NCBI RefSeq assembly: GCF_947495285.1
Contig: NZ_CANLXZ010000008.1
Location: 58,960 to 122,959, forward strand
DNA: 64,000 nucleotides
Direction: 5' to 3'
Origin: an uncultured Nonlabens sp.
Lineage (GTDB): Bacteria > Bacteroidota > Bacteroidia > Flavobacteriales > Flavobacteriaceae
Shown: positions 45,653 through 53,704 of the stretch, in pieces
Numbering within the stretch: position 1 is the stretch's first letter
Layout: every line of letters starts with the position of its first letter
Made by a program: the position numbers and the translations under genes
Notes under the pieces: generated by a model
Told to the model about the DNA's origin: nothing
Database searches by the model: none
Seen by the model: only the letters and a program-made list of their open reading frames with translations

Positions 45653-47089
45653 ATGAAAACAACCATCCAACTATTGTTAGCTTTTGTCATTTTAACCAGT
45701 TTTATAAAGCCAGATCGCAATACGGCAAATGGTTTTAAAATAGACCAGAACTATAAAGTACAAGGAACTTTTTCTGGAAATACTCAAGGTGAGGACAGCT
45801 TTCATTTTATAATAGCAAAAAATAAAAAAGAGAAAAACTACAATATCTTACCTTTTCAATTTAAGAATGAAGAGGTTGTGAAAATGGATCCTATCACTTT
45901 TAAAGAGCAGCCTAATGTGTTGTCATTTCATAATAATGGAGATCAATTATCTGTAGTTACTTCTTATAATGAAGGTAAATCTAGAAAGTTTCAGGTGGTA
46001 GATGTAAACCTTAAAGATCACACTGTTAAAAAATCTGAGGCTCTAGATGGTGAGAATTATAAAACCACGGTTAGAGAAAAAGATCAAAATTTTCTGGTCT
46101 TTTCAGAGAAAGAGTCGCTTAAAATAGTGGCTGTTAAAAATGCTAGCGATGTAAAAGATATCACTATAGAAGCTACGGCTGCTAATAAAGATTTTTTAAA
46201 AGCGCTTTCTAAAAATAATCTTGATGCAATAAGTAGTCAAGATTTTGTAGAAAATGGTTCTATAAACGATTTTAGAATCTATAGTGATCAAGGCACGATT
46301 ACCATTACACAAGAAAATACTAAAGAAGGTACTACAAATGTGGCGCAAATAGACACCAGTGATTCTTCAAATACAGAATTAAAGGTGACTAACTTTAAAA
46401 GTAATGACAGTGGAGAAGGTAAGTTGAAGAAAAGTACTTCTTACGTTTCAGATAATAAGTTGTTCCAGATGAATCTTAAAAAAGATGCTGCTACTCTAGA
46501 TATTCACAATCTAGATGATAAAAGTAACAAGCAACTTAACCTATTGAGTGGTGATGTGGTAAGTGCAGCTTCTAGTAAAGCAGCCGCAAATAGCTTTCTT
46601 AAAAATGCTACCAAAGGTAAGAACCAACCTACCGTTACAGTTAATGAGGCACGAGATGGTGCGTTAAAACTGAGAGTTGATTATGTAAATAAGAAGTTAT
46701 ATAGTTACAATTATAACTGGTGGTGGCACCATCACTGGATGATGCAAAACCAAATGTGGATCATGCAACAACAGCAAAACAGAATGATGTTACAAAACAG
46801 CCTGCCGCGTTTTGGGCCAGATGTGTCTGACGCATACCCTATTTATACGGTAAAAGAAAAGGCAGATTCATTTTTTGAAATAGGTCTTCATGCTAATGGA
46901 TCTATCATGCCGGCTAGTGATGTGACTACTATTCATAAAAACATAGATAAGAAATCTTACATCGATGATATAGATAATAACAAGAAGTTAAAACACTCGT
47001 CTACCGTTTTTACTGCAACTACATTTAGATACATTTCTTACAACAAGAAAACAAAAAGCTTTTTAATACATAGTAAGTCGTTGAAATAA
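45653..47089 (+). CDS. Hypothetical secreted protein with a Trp/His/Met/Gln-rich patch
   Basis: 478 residues; family not recognised. The N-terminus (MKTTIQLLLAFVILTSFIK) is a signal sequence. The body is Lys/Asn/Asp-rich with several beta-rich modules resembling each other. Around residues 355-385 it has an unusual composition: NYNWWWHHHWMMQNQMWIMQ followed by QQQ and more Met, a possible metal-binding or surface-interaction patch. It sits upstream of, and on the same strand as, the TPP riboswitch but ends before the promoter of that unit. A role cannot be assigned. Confidence 0.7.
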   Translation: MKTTIQLLLAFVILTSFIKPDRNTANGFKIDQNYKVQGTFSGNTQGEDSFHFIIAKNKKEKNYNILPFQFKNEEVVKMDPITFKEQPNVLSFHNNGDQLSVVTSYNEGKSRKFQVVDVNLKDHTVKKSEALDGENYKTTVREKDQNFLVFSEKESLKIVAVKNASDVKDITIEATAANKDFLKALSKNNLDAISSQDFVENGSINDFRIYSDQGTITITQENTKEGTTNVAQIDTSDSSNTELKVTNFKSNDSGEGKLKKSTSYVSDNKLFQMNLKKDAATLDIHNLDDKSNKQLNLLSGDVVSAASSKAAANSFLKNATKGKNQPTVTVNEARDGALKLRVDYVNKKLYSYNYNWWWHHHWMMQNQMWIMQQQQNRMMLQNSLPRFGPDVSDAYPIYTVKEKADSFFEIGLHANGSIMPASDVTTIHKNIDKKSYIDDIDNNKKLKHSSTVFTATTFRYISYNKKTKSFLIHSKSLK

Positions 47090-47135
47090 AATAGATTAAA
47101 ATAATTTTTGAACTAGGTTTAAAATTATTTTTGAT

Positions 47136-47170
47136 TTTGATTTTCTTTTTCAATTTCAGTCGTACTTTTG
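47136..47170 (+). promoter_or_regulatory. Promoter of the thiamine receptor transcript
   Basis: TTTG at 47136-47139, 23-nt spacer, TACTTTTG at 47163-47170: a Bacteroidota-type promoter placed directly in front of the TPP riboswitch. Confidence 0.6.
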
Positions 47171-47177
47171 CCGCCTG

Positions 47178-47255
47178 TCTCAAGGGGTGCTTTTTAAATA
47201 AGGCTGAGATAATACCCAAGGAACCTGGGCGAGTAATGTCGCTAAGGGAAAAGAT
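47178..47255 (+). promoter_or_regulatory. TPP riboswitch (THI element)
   Basis: The conserved core is present in order: GGGGTGC (47184), GGCTGAGATAATACCC (47202), GAACCTGG (47221), GTAATGTCGCTAAGGGAA (47233). It would sense thiamine pyrophosphate and reduce expression of the TonB receptor 140-220 nt downstream. I see no clear terminator hairpin after it, so control at translation initiation, or with the following palindrome, is possible. Confidence 0.96.
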
Positions 47256-47285
47256 GTAAGTTAGTTGATGTGTGTGTTATAATTT

Positions 47286-47301
47286 CGCTTTCGCGAAAGC
47301 G
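47286..47301. repeat. Dispersed palindrome, copy 12 (perfect)
   Basis: Lies between the TPP riboswitch and the receptor start codon, inside the 5' UTR, so it would form a hairpin in the mRNA leader. Confidence 0.95.
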
Positions 47302-47397
47302 TGCATAGTTTCTTTCTTTATCAAGAGAATCCTTCAAACATTTTATTTTAATTAAACCGAATAAATGCCCCTTTTATTTGAACTTAAAAAAGTTCTT

Positions 47398-49650
47398 ATG
47401 AAACATTTATCCCGCGTTTTAATTGCAGCTGCACTGGCAACAACCAGTCTTGCAATGGCGCAAAACACACAAGTCAAAGACTCTACAAACGCTGAAAAAC
47501 TAGACGAAGTTCTAGTAAAAGCAGTACGAGTAAATGCAAAATCACCTATTACGCACAGCAACCTTTCTAAAGAAGAAATTGCCAAACGCAATCTAGGGCA
47601 GGACATCCCGCAGTTGCTTAATTTTTTACCTTCGGTAGTCACAACTAGTGATGCTGGTGCAGGAATAGGATATACCGGTTTAAGAATACGTGGTGTAAGC
47701 TCGCAATCTACTAATGTTACTATAAATGGAATCCCATATTCTGATGCAGAGTCGTTAGGAACTTTCTGGGTGAATTTAGGAGATTTTGCATCTTCTGTAG
47801 AAAACTTACAAGTGCAACGTGGTGTAGGTACGAGTACAAATGGTAGTGGAGCATTCGGTGCGAGTATTAATATACTTACCGACGGTTTTTCTCAAGAGGC
47901 TAGTGGAGAAATTTCTAATAGTTTCGGTAGTTTTAATAGTAGAAAACATACTGTAAAGTTTTCTACAGGTTTGATGAATGACCACTTTGAGATTGCTGGT
48001 AGATTATCTAATATTGAGTCAGACGGTTATATAGATCGCGCTTCTACAAGTCTTAAGTCTTACTTTTTACAAGGTTCTTATGTAGATGATAATACCTTAA
48101 TTAAAGCGGTTACCTTCGGTGGTAATAATGTGACCTATCAATCGTGGTTCGGTTTTGATCCTGGGACTATTGCAGCCATAGGTCAAAACCCAAATCTGAA
48201 TGAAAATAGACAATTTAACATAGGTGGAATCCAGTTTGATAATGATGGTAACAGAACAGGTTTTTATGATAATCAGGTAGATAATTATCGACAAGATCAT
48301 TACCAGTTGCACTGGAATGAACGTATAAATGGAAACTGGTCTACAAACATAGGTTTGAATTATACTTATGGGCGTGGTTATTTCGAAGAATATATAGATG
48401 ATTATTATTATTCTAACATTTTATTTTCTGGTGACTCTAGATTTGATTTTTTAGGCTTGGATCCTATAAATGTTGACGGTGAGACTATAGAAAGTATGGA
48501 TTACATAAGACGTAGATGGTTGGATAATGACTATTATGTTTTAAATGCTAGTGCTAACTATAAAGCAAACGACATTGATTTGATCTTCGGAACGTCTTTA
48601 AGTCATTATGATGGAGATCACTTTGGAGAGGTGATTTGGGCTGAGTACGCCTCAGAATTACCGTTGGGTAGTCGCTATTATGAAGGTAACGGAAGAAAAA
48701 ACGATTTTTCTGTATTCTCTAAAGCTACTTATAAAGTAAACGATCGCGTGCAGTTGTATGGAGATCTACAAGTAAGAAATGTAAATTATAAGACATCTGG
48801 TATCAACTCAGATCTATCATTGTTTCTAGTAGATAAAAACTTTACGTTCTTTAATCCTAAAGCTGGACTTACATATAAATTTAATGAAGATAACGACTTC
48901 TATGTTTCTTATGCTCGTGCTAATAGAGAGCCTAATAGAAATGACTTTGAAAGTAATCCAGACATACGACCAGAAGAATTAAATGATTTTGAATTAGGAT
49001 GGCGTCATAAAAAAGGAAACTTTTCTTTTAATGCAAATTCCTATTTAATGCTGTACAATGAGCAATTAGTGTTAAGCGGTGAAATTAATGATGTAGGTGC
49101 TCCTTTAAGAACAAATAGTGGAGAGAGTTTCCGTTTAGGTCTAGAACTGGAAGCCGTTATTCCTGTAACTAAGCAATTTACTATACAGCCTAATCTTGCT
49201 TTAAGCATCAACAAGAATGTAGAGACCATACGCGATTTTGATGGAGCTTTACAAAACCTAGTAAGTACAGATATAGCATTCTCTCCTAATGTAGTGGCAG
49301 CAAATGCCCTGGTGTATCAACCAGTGAAAAACCTGCAGTTTTCTTTATTAAGTAAATTTGTAGGAGAACAATTCATGAGTAATACAGAGGCAGACTTATC
49401 TAAGTTAGACAGCTTTTTTACTAACGACATCAATGTAACTTATACTATAGAGCCTAAATCTGTTTTCCAGAGCATTACGTTTACCGGTTTAGTGAACAAC
49501 ATCTTTAATGAGAAGTTTGTTTCTAACGGTTATTACTTCACCTTTGATGACGATTTTACAAATCCAGGAACTATCTCAACGGTAGAAGGAGCAGGATTTT
49601 ATCCTCAGGCAGGAACTAATTTCCTATTAGGCGCGACGCTTATTTTTTAA
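47398..49650 (+). CDS. TonB-dependent receptor, probable thiamine receptor
   Basis: 750 residues from the ATG at 47398, where a signal peptide starts (MKHLSRVLIAAALATTSLA); an in-frame ATG 33 nt upstream is less suitable. There is no carboxypeptidase-like domain: the plug begins at once (DIPQLLNFLPSVVTTSDAG, GLRIRGVSSQSTNVTINGIP, VQRGVGTSTNGSGAFGASIN), followed by the barrel ending in LIF. The upstream TPP riboswitch gives strong evidence for thiamine or thiamine-precursor uptake. TPP-regulated outer membrane receptors (OMthi type) are known in Bacteroidota. The usual PnuT permease and kinase genes are not present next to it. Confidence 0.92.
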   Translation: MKHLSRVLIAAALATTSLAMAQNTQVKDSTNAEKLDEVLVKAVRVNAKSPITHSNLSKEEIAKRNLGQDIPQLLNFLPSVVTTSDAGAGIGYTGLRIRGVSSQSTNVTINGIPYSDAESLGTFWVNLGDFASSVENLQVQRGVGTSTNGSGAFGASINILTDGFSQEASGEISNSFGSFNSRKHTVKFSTGLMNDHFEIAGRLSNIESDGYIDRASTSLKSYFLQGSYVDDNTLIKAVTFGGNNVTYQSWFGFDPGTIAAIGQNPNLNENRQFNIGGIQFDNDGNRTGFYDNQVDNYRQDHYQLHWNERINGNWSTNIGLNYTYGRGYFEEYIDDYYYSNILFSGDSRFDFLGLDPINVDGETIESMDYIRRRWLDNDYYVLNASANYKANDIDLIFGTSLSHYDGDHFGEVIWAEYASELPLGSRYYEGNGRKNDFSVFSKATYKVNDRVQLYGDLQVRNVNYKTSGINSDLSLFLVDKNFTFFNPKAGLTYKFNEDNDFYVSYARANREPNRNDFESNPDIRPEELNDFELGWRHKKGNFSFNANSYLMLYNEQLVLSGEINDVGAPLRTNSGESFRLGLELEAVIPVTKQFTIQPNLALSINKNVETIRDFDGALQNLVSTDIAFSPNVVAANALVYQPVKNLQFSLLSKFVGEQFMSNTEADLSKLDSFFTNDINVTYTIEPKSVFQSITFTGLVNNIFNEKFVSNGYYFTFDDDFTNPGTISTVEGAGFYPQAGTNFLLGATLIF

Positions 49651-49661
49651 AACATAAAATC

Positions 49662-49720
49662 AACAAGCGCCATTAAGAATAAATAGATATTTACATTTAT
49701 TCTTAATGGTCTTGTTTTAT
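49662..49720. terminator. Long hairpin terminator after the thiamine receptor gene
   Basis: Stem of about 21 bp (CCATTAAGAATAAAT paired with ATTTATTCTTAATGG plus flanking AACAAG/CTTGTT) with a 10-nt loop and a T-rich end, between convergent genes. Confidence 0.8.
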
Positions 49721-49741
49721 AAATCACTTTTATGGTGTTAA

Positions 49742-50176
49742 TTAATTAGATATTCTAATAATCGCACCATTTCTTTCTACACGATAGGCTTTTAGGCCAT
49801 ACTGTCCGTCACCTTCTATAGGCTGGCCGGTTAGAATATCATATTTGTTAATATCATCTGGGCATGGGCAGGATGCTTCTATACCGTTTATCTCGAGTGT
49901 TGAGCAACTGTTAGGCGAGTGATTAGGATCGCTTAATTCATAAGCCACATATTGCGAGTTATTAAAATTATAAACCACCGCACCGCGCAAACCTACGTTA
50001 GGAATGATCACAAAATTGCCAGGGAAATTAAGATTACTATATTGAGGTAAATTAGTATTAAGGTCCATCTGGAATCCTAGATCTACTAGAAATGGGTTGT
50101 TATTGCGGCTGTCATCGCTCGTGCAAGCAAAAACGGTAAGCAATAAAGCGAGTATATAAGGGTGACGTAGGTTCAT
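49742..50176 (-). CDS. Rieske-like lipoprotein without a complete iron-sulfur site
   Basis: 144 residues with a lipoprotein signal (lipobox VFAC, Cys18). The C-terminal half resembles a Rieske [2Fe-2S] domain: ASCPCPDDINKYDILTGQPI lines up with the usual CPCHGSxFDxxTGxxV, and AYRVERNGAIIRI with the final strands. However, the second-box His is Pro (CPCP), and the first box reads DPNH instead of CPH. Cys91, Cys103 and Cys105 remain. It is therefore probably not a normal Rieske cluster protein; it may have a changed metal site or only keep the fold. Function is unknown. It is divergent from greA. Confidence 0.7.
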   Translation of the reverse strand: MNLRHPYILALLLTVFACTSDDSRNNNPFLVDLGFQMDLNTNLPQYSNLNFPGNFVIIPNVGLRGAVVYNFNNSQYVAYELSDPNHSPNSCSTLEINGIEASCPCPDDINKYDILTGQPIEGDGQYGLKAYRVERNGAIIRISN

Positions 50177-50314
50177 AAGAAATCAATTGGCTTCAAAAGT
50201 ATAACGAACTGATTGATATTTATTATATTTGTTTGATAATCCCGCAGCAATGATGGGATTTTGTTATTTATAGACACCTAGTCATGATGTAAGCAGTGAG
50301 GCTGGTGGTTATAT

Positions 50315-50330
50315 CGCTTTCGCGAAAGCG
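50315..50330. repeat. Dispersed palindrome, copy 13 (perfect)
   Basis: 35 nt before the greA ATG, in the divergent region with the Rieske-like gene. Confidence 0.95.
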
Positions 50331-50364
50331 GAACACAAACAACAACACTTAAAATTGAAAAGAC

Positions 50365-50841
50365 ATGAGTAACGTATCATATTATACAGAAGAAGGATTA
50401 AAAAAATTAAAGGACGAGTTAAAGCAACTCAAAGATGTGGAGCGTCCTGCAGCGTCGCAAGCCATAGCAGAGGCTCGTGATAAAGGAGATTTAAGTGAAA
50501 ATGCAGAGTATGACGCGGCAAAGGAAGCTCAAGGAATGCTCGAAATGCGCATCTCACAATTAGATGCTATAGTGAGTAATGCACGTATAATCGATGAGGA
50601 CACGCTAGATCTTTCTAAGGTTTTAATTCATAGTACGGTTAAAATTAAAAACTTAAATAATAAAATGACCATGAATTACAAGCTAGTCGCACAAAGTGAG
50701 GCAGACGTAACTAAAGGTCACATATCTGTAGAGTCTCCTATAGGTAAGGCATTATTAGGTAAAGAAGTAGGCGAGGTGGCAGAGGCTGTTGTACCAGTAG
50801 GAACGATTAAGTTAGAAATCATGGAAATTACAAGAGACTAA
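50365..50841 (+). CDS. greA: Transcription elongation factor GreA
   Basis: 158 residues. The N-terminal coiled coil (YYTEEGLKKLKDELKQLK, DKGDLSENAEYDAAKEAQG) has the acidic tip residues of GreA. The C-terminal FKBP-like domain contains VESPIGKALLGKEVGEVAE. GreA binds the RNA polymerase secondary channel and stimulates cleavage of backtracked RNA. It is followed after 2 nt by the HIT-family gene, a conserved pairing in Bacteroidota. Confidence 0.97.
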   Translation: MSNVSYYTEEGLKKLKDELKQLKDVERPAASQAIAEARDKGDLSENAEYDAAKEAQGMLEMRISQLDAIVSNARIIDEDTLDLSKVLIHSTVKIKNLNNKMTMNYKLVAQSEADVTKGHISVESPIGKALLGKEVGEVAEAVVPVGTIKLEIMEITRD

Positions 50842-50843
50842 TT

Positions 50844-51236
50844 ATGAGTGTTTTTACAAAAATTATTACTGGAGAAATACCTAGCTATAAAGTAGCAGAA
50901 AATGATGATTTTATCGCTTTTCTAGACATCAACCCTAATGCGCCAGGTCATACACTTTGTGTTCCTAAAAAAGAAGTGAATAAAATCTTTGATCTAGATA
51001 GTGAGACTTACTTTGATCTTATGGATTTTTCTAGAGAAGTAGCTCTTGCATTAAGAGAAGAGGTTACTTGCGAGCGTATAGGCATGTCTGTAATCGGGCT
51101 AGAAGTACCACATGTACATGTGCATTTAATACCATTACGTGATATGGAAGATATGCGTTTTAGTAACAAAGTGAGCTTAAGTAAAGAAGAAATGCAGGAT
51201 ATCGCAGACCGTGTGAAGGCGCGTTTTGATTCTTAA
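50844..51236 (+). CDS. HIT family hydrolase
   Basis: 130 residues. The histidine triad is VPHVHVHLIPL (His90, His92, His94) and the N-terminal half has FTKIITGEIPSYKVAENDDFIAF with PGHTLCVPKK, as in HinT-type nucleotide phosphoramidases. It likely hydrolyses adenosine phosphoramidates in the cytoplasm. It starts 2 nt after greA and is probably co-transcribed with it. Confidence 0.96.
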   Translation: MSVFTKIITGEIPSYKVAENDDFIAFLDINPNAPGHTLCVPKKEVNKIFDLDSETYFDLMDFSREVALALREEVTCERIGMSVIGLEVPHVHVHLIPLRDMEDMRFSNKVSLSKEEMQDIADRVKARFDS

Positions 51237-51280
51237 AATAGAGTAGGTCTAGGTTATAAACGATAAATTTGATTTATAAA

Positions 51281-51412
51281 ATGGTAGAGACGATTAATGA
51301 TTTTAGTTTAGGTTTATTTATAATGCAATTTTTAATCCTAGCGGTTATTGCTTGCTTTATCATAATCCCTCTATATCTCTTTTTACAATATAGAAAGAAG
51401 CAAGAACAGTAG
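51281..51412 (+). CDS. Small membrane protein (43 aa)
   Basis: Begins MVETINDFSLGLFIM, continues with one long hydrophobic helix (about residues 10-36, rich in Ile/Leu/Phe) and ends in a basic tail (QYRKKQEQ). Positive-inside rules predict a cytoplasmic C-terminus. It follows the HIT gene by 44 nt and precedes a bidirectional terminator, so it is likely the third gene of the greA operon. Function is unknown. Confidence 0.6.
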   Translation: MVETINDFSLGLFIMQFLILAVIACFIIIPLYLFLQYRKKQEQ

Positions 51413-51431
51413 TTTTTTATATACTTTATTG

Positions 51432-51460
51432 AAAAACGCCTTAGAAATAAGGCGTTTTTT
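51432..51460. terminator. Bidirectional terminator between the 43-aa gene and tadA
   Basis: 12-bp stem AAAAACGCCTTA / TAAGGCGTTTTT with loop GAAA, between convergent genes. Confidence 0.9.
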
Positions 51461-51479
51461 GTGTGTTTAATGGAGTTTT

Positions 51480-51929
51480 CTAATTTAATCCTCGCTGTCT
51501 TATAAAGAAGTCCTTCATTAATTTTGCACAAGGTTCTTCTAGAATTCCAGATATTACTTTAGTTTTAGGGTGCAGTTGTGTTCCCATAGCTAGGTAGCCA
51601 CGTTGCACATCACTAGCAGCAAAAACTACAGTACCTATTTGTGACCAGTATAAAGCACCGGCGCACATCTGGCAAGGTTCTAAGGTTACATAGAGCGTAC
51701 AATCTTTTAAATATTTACCACCTATAAAGCTAGATGCCGCGGTTATGGCTTGCATCTCTGCATGAGCAGTCACGTCTGTAAGTGTTTCTGTGAGGTTATG
51801 ACCTTTGGCTATGATTCTATTTTGCGCTACTATAACTGCGCCTACAGGAATTTCATTACGATCAAAAGCAGCCTCAGCCTCCTGTAGCGCTTTTCTCATA
51901 AAATACTCGTGGTCGAATGGTTCTATCAT
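51480..51929 (-). CDS. tadA: tRNA-specific adenosine deaminase
   Basis: 149 residues of the zinc cytidine/adenosine deaminase family. The zinc and proton-shuttle motifs are TAHAEMQAI (His56, Glu58) and LEPCQMCAGAL (Cys86, Cys89). TadA converts the wobble adenosine of tRNA-Arg(ACG) to inosine. Length and the MRKALQEAEAAFDRNEIPVG start fit TadA rather than guanine deaminase, although the two are close. Confidence 0.93.
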   Translation of the reverse strand: MIEPFDHEYFMRKALQEAEAAFDRNEIPVGAVIVAQNRIIAKGHNLTETLTDVTAHAEMQAITAASSFIGGKYLKDCTLYVTLEPCQMCAGALYWSQIGTVVFAASDVQRGYLAMGTQLHPKTKVISGILEEPCAKLMKDFFIRQRGLN

Positions 51930-51949
51930 CGAGTAAAAATAAAGCTAAA

Positions 51950-53465
51950 AATAAAAGTAAAGGAAAATTATTGTCAGTTTGAGCGGTATTCGAAAACGCT
52001 ATTAAAATCTCGGTAAGAGAAATACGTAAGATTTAACATGCAACTATTTGTGCTGGCATTGTTTAAATCAGTTTTTGATAATCGTTTTAGATAAATATCT
52101 AGCTTGATCGATGTCAGCTATGTTGGTTTTTATAATTTTAAAAATCAAAATCAAAATCAAAATCAAAATCAAAATCAAAATCAAAATCAAAATCAAAATC
52201 AAAATCAAAAGTAAAAAGAAAAACATTGTTAGTTTGAGCGGTATTCGAAAACGCTATTAAAATATCGGTAAAAGAAATACGTAAGATTTAACATGCCAAC
52301 TATTTGTGTTGGCATTGTTTAAATCAGTTTTTGATAATCGTTTTAGATAAATATCTAGCTTGATCGACGTCGTCTAAACACTACAATAGAAGTACTTTGC
52401 ATGTTGGTTTTTATAATTTCAAAATCAAAATCAAAAATAAAAGTAAAAGAAAAACATTGTTAGTTTGAGCGGTATTCGAAAACACTATTAAAATCTCGGT
52501 AAAAGAAATACGTAAGATTTAACATGCCAACTATTTGTGTTGGCATTGTTTAAATCAGTTTTTGATATTCGTTTTAGACAAATATCTAGCTTGATCGACG
52601 TCGTTTAAACATTTCATTAGGAGCACTTTGCATGTTGGTTTTTGTAATTTCAAAATCAAAATCAAAATCAAAAACAAAAACAAAAGTAAAAAGAAAAACA
52701 TTGTCAGTTTGAGCGGTATTCGAAAACGCTATTAAAATATCGGTAAAAGAAATACGTAAGATTTAACATGCCAACTATTTGTGTTGGCATTGTTTAAATT
52801 AGTTTTTGATATTCGTTTTAGACAATTATCTAGCTTGATCGACGTCAGCTATGTTGGTTTTTATAATTTTAAAAATCAAAAGTAATAGTAAAAAGAAAAA
52901 CATTGTTAGTTTGAACGATAGTCGAAAACGTTATTAAAATCTCGGTACGAGAAATACGTAAGATTTAACATGTAACTATTTGTGCTGGCATTGTTTAAAT
53001 CAGTTTTTGATAATCGTTTTAGACAATTATCTAGCTTGATCGACGTCGTCTAAATATTTCATTAGAAGTACTTTGCATGTTAGTTTTTATCATTTCAAAA
53101 TCAAAATCAAAATCAAAAATAAAAGTAAAGGAAAATTATTGTTAGTTTGAGCGGTATTCGAAAACGCTATTAAAATCTCGGTAAGAGAAATACGTAAGAT
53201 TTAACATGTAACTATTTGTGATGGCATTGTTTAAATTAGTTTTTGATATTCGTTTTAGATAAATATCTAGCTTTATCGAAGTCGTTTTAACATTTCATTA
53301 GAAGCACTTTGCATGTTGGTTTTTATAATTTCAAAATCAAAAATAAAAGTAAAAGAAAAACATTGTTAGTTTGAGTGGTATTCGAAAACGCTATTAAAAT
53401 CTCGGTAAGAGAAATACGTAAGATTTAACATGTAACTATTTGTGTTGGCATTGTTTAAATCTGGT
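51950..53465. repeat. Seven-unit non-coding tandem repeat array
   Basis: Units begin with GTYAGTTTGA at 51973, 52228, 52459, 52703, 52905, 53141 and 53365, i.e. 202-255 nt apart; the last is truncated. Each unit has a conserved part of about 150 nt. It includes GGTATTCGAAAACG, GAGAAATACGTAAG, a potential hairpin around ACTATTTGTG, and TAGATAAATATCTA or a close variant. A variable part ends in runs of AAAATC. In units 2-4 the hairpin is a perfect 8-bp stem (ATGCCAAC / GTTGGCAT); elsewhere it is broken. No ORF crosses units. It fills the whole gap between tadA and dxs. Confidence 0.93.
52141..52206. repeat. AAAATC hexanucleotide microsatellite, 11 copies
   Basis: Eleven perfect tandem AAAATC copies within unit 1-2 of the larger array. 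Other units have only 1-3 copies, so copy number varies between units. Confidence 0.98.
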
Positions 53466-53692
53466 CTTGATTCTTTTTTGCTATTTCTAAGCTCAGTTGA
53501 TATTAACCAAAGATGCCAAGAAAAAAACGCAGCATGTTAGTTTCTAGACGTTGAATGATTTAATAAAACAGGAGACTTATCGCTTATTTTATGTAAAACT
53601 ACTGTAGCTTATATCTCATATGATTAGAATGAGTTTTTTTGATTTTGTTTTTCAAAATTCATTTTCGAGTTCAGATTCAAGTTCATACGTCT

Positions 53693-53700
53693 TACCTTTG
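53693..53700 (+). promoter_or_regulatory. Probable -7 box of dxs, next to the ATG
   Basis: TACCTTTG fits TAnnTTTG and ends 4 nt before the ATG at 53705, hinting at a leaderless or near-leaderless transcript. No clear -33 box. Confidence 0.45.
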
Positions 53701-53704
53701 AAAC

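Noticed and set aside
51274..51531. Minus-strand 85-codon ORF overlapping the tadA 3' end
   Set aside because: It crosses the bidirectional terminator and runs opposite the 43-aa gene; Lys/Ile/Tyr-rich composition is typical of AT-rich non-coding frames.
51950..53465. Possible CRISPR array
   Set aside because: Units are 202-255 nt and nearly identical throughout, with no 20-40-nt repeats alternating with unique spacers and no cas genes.
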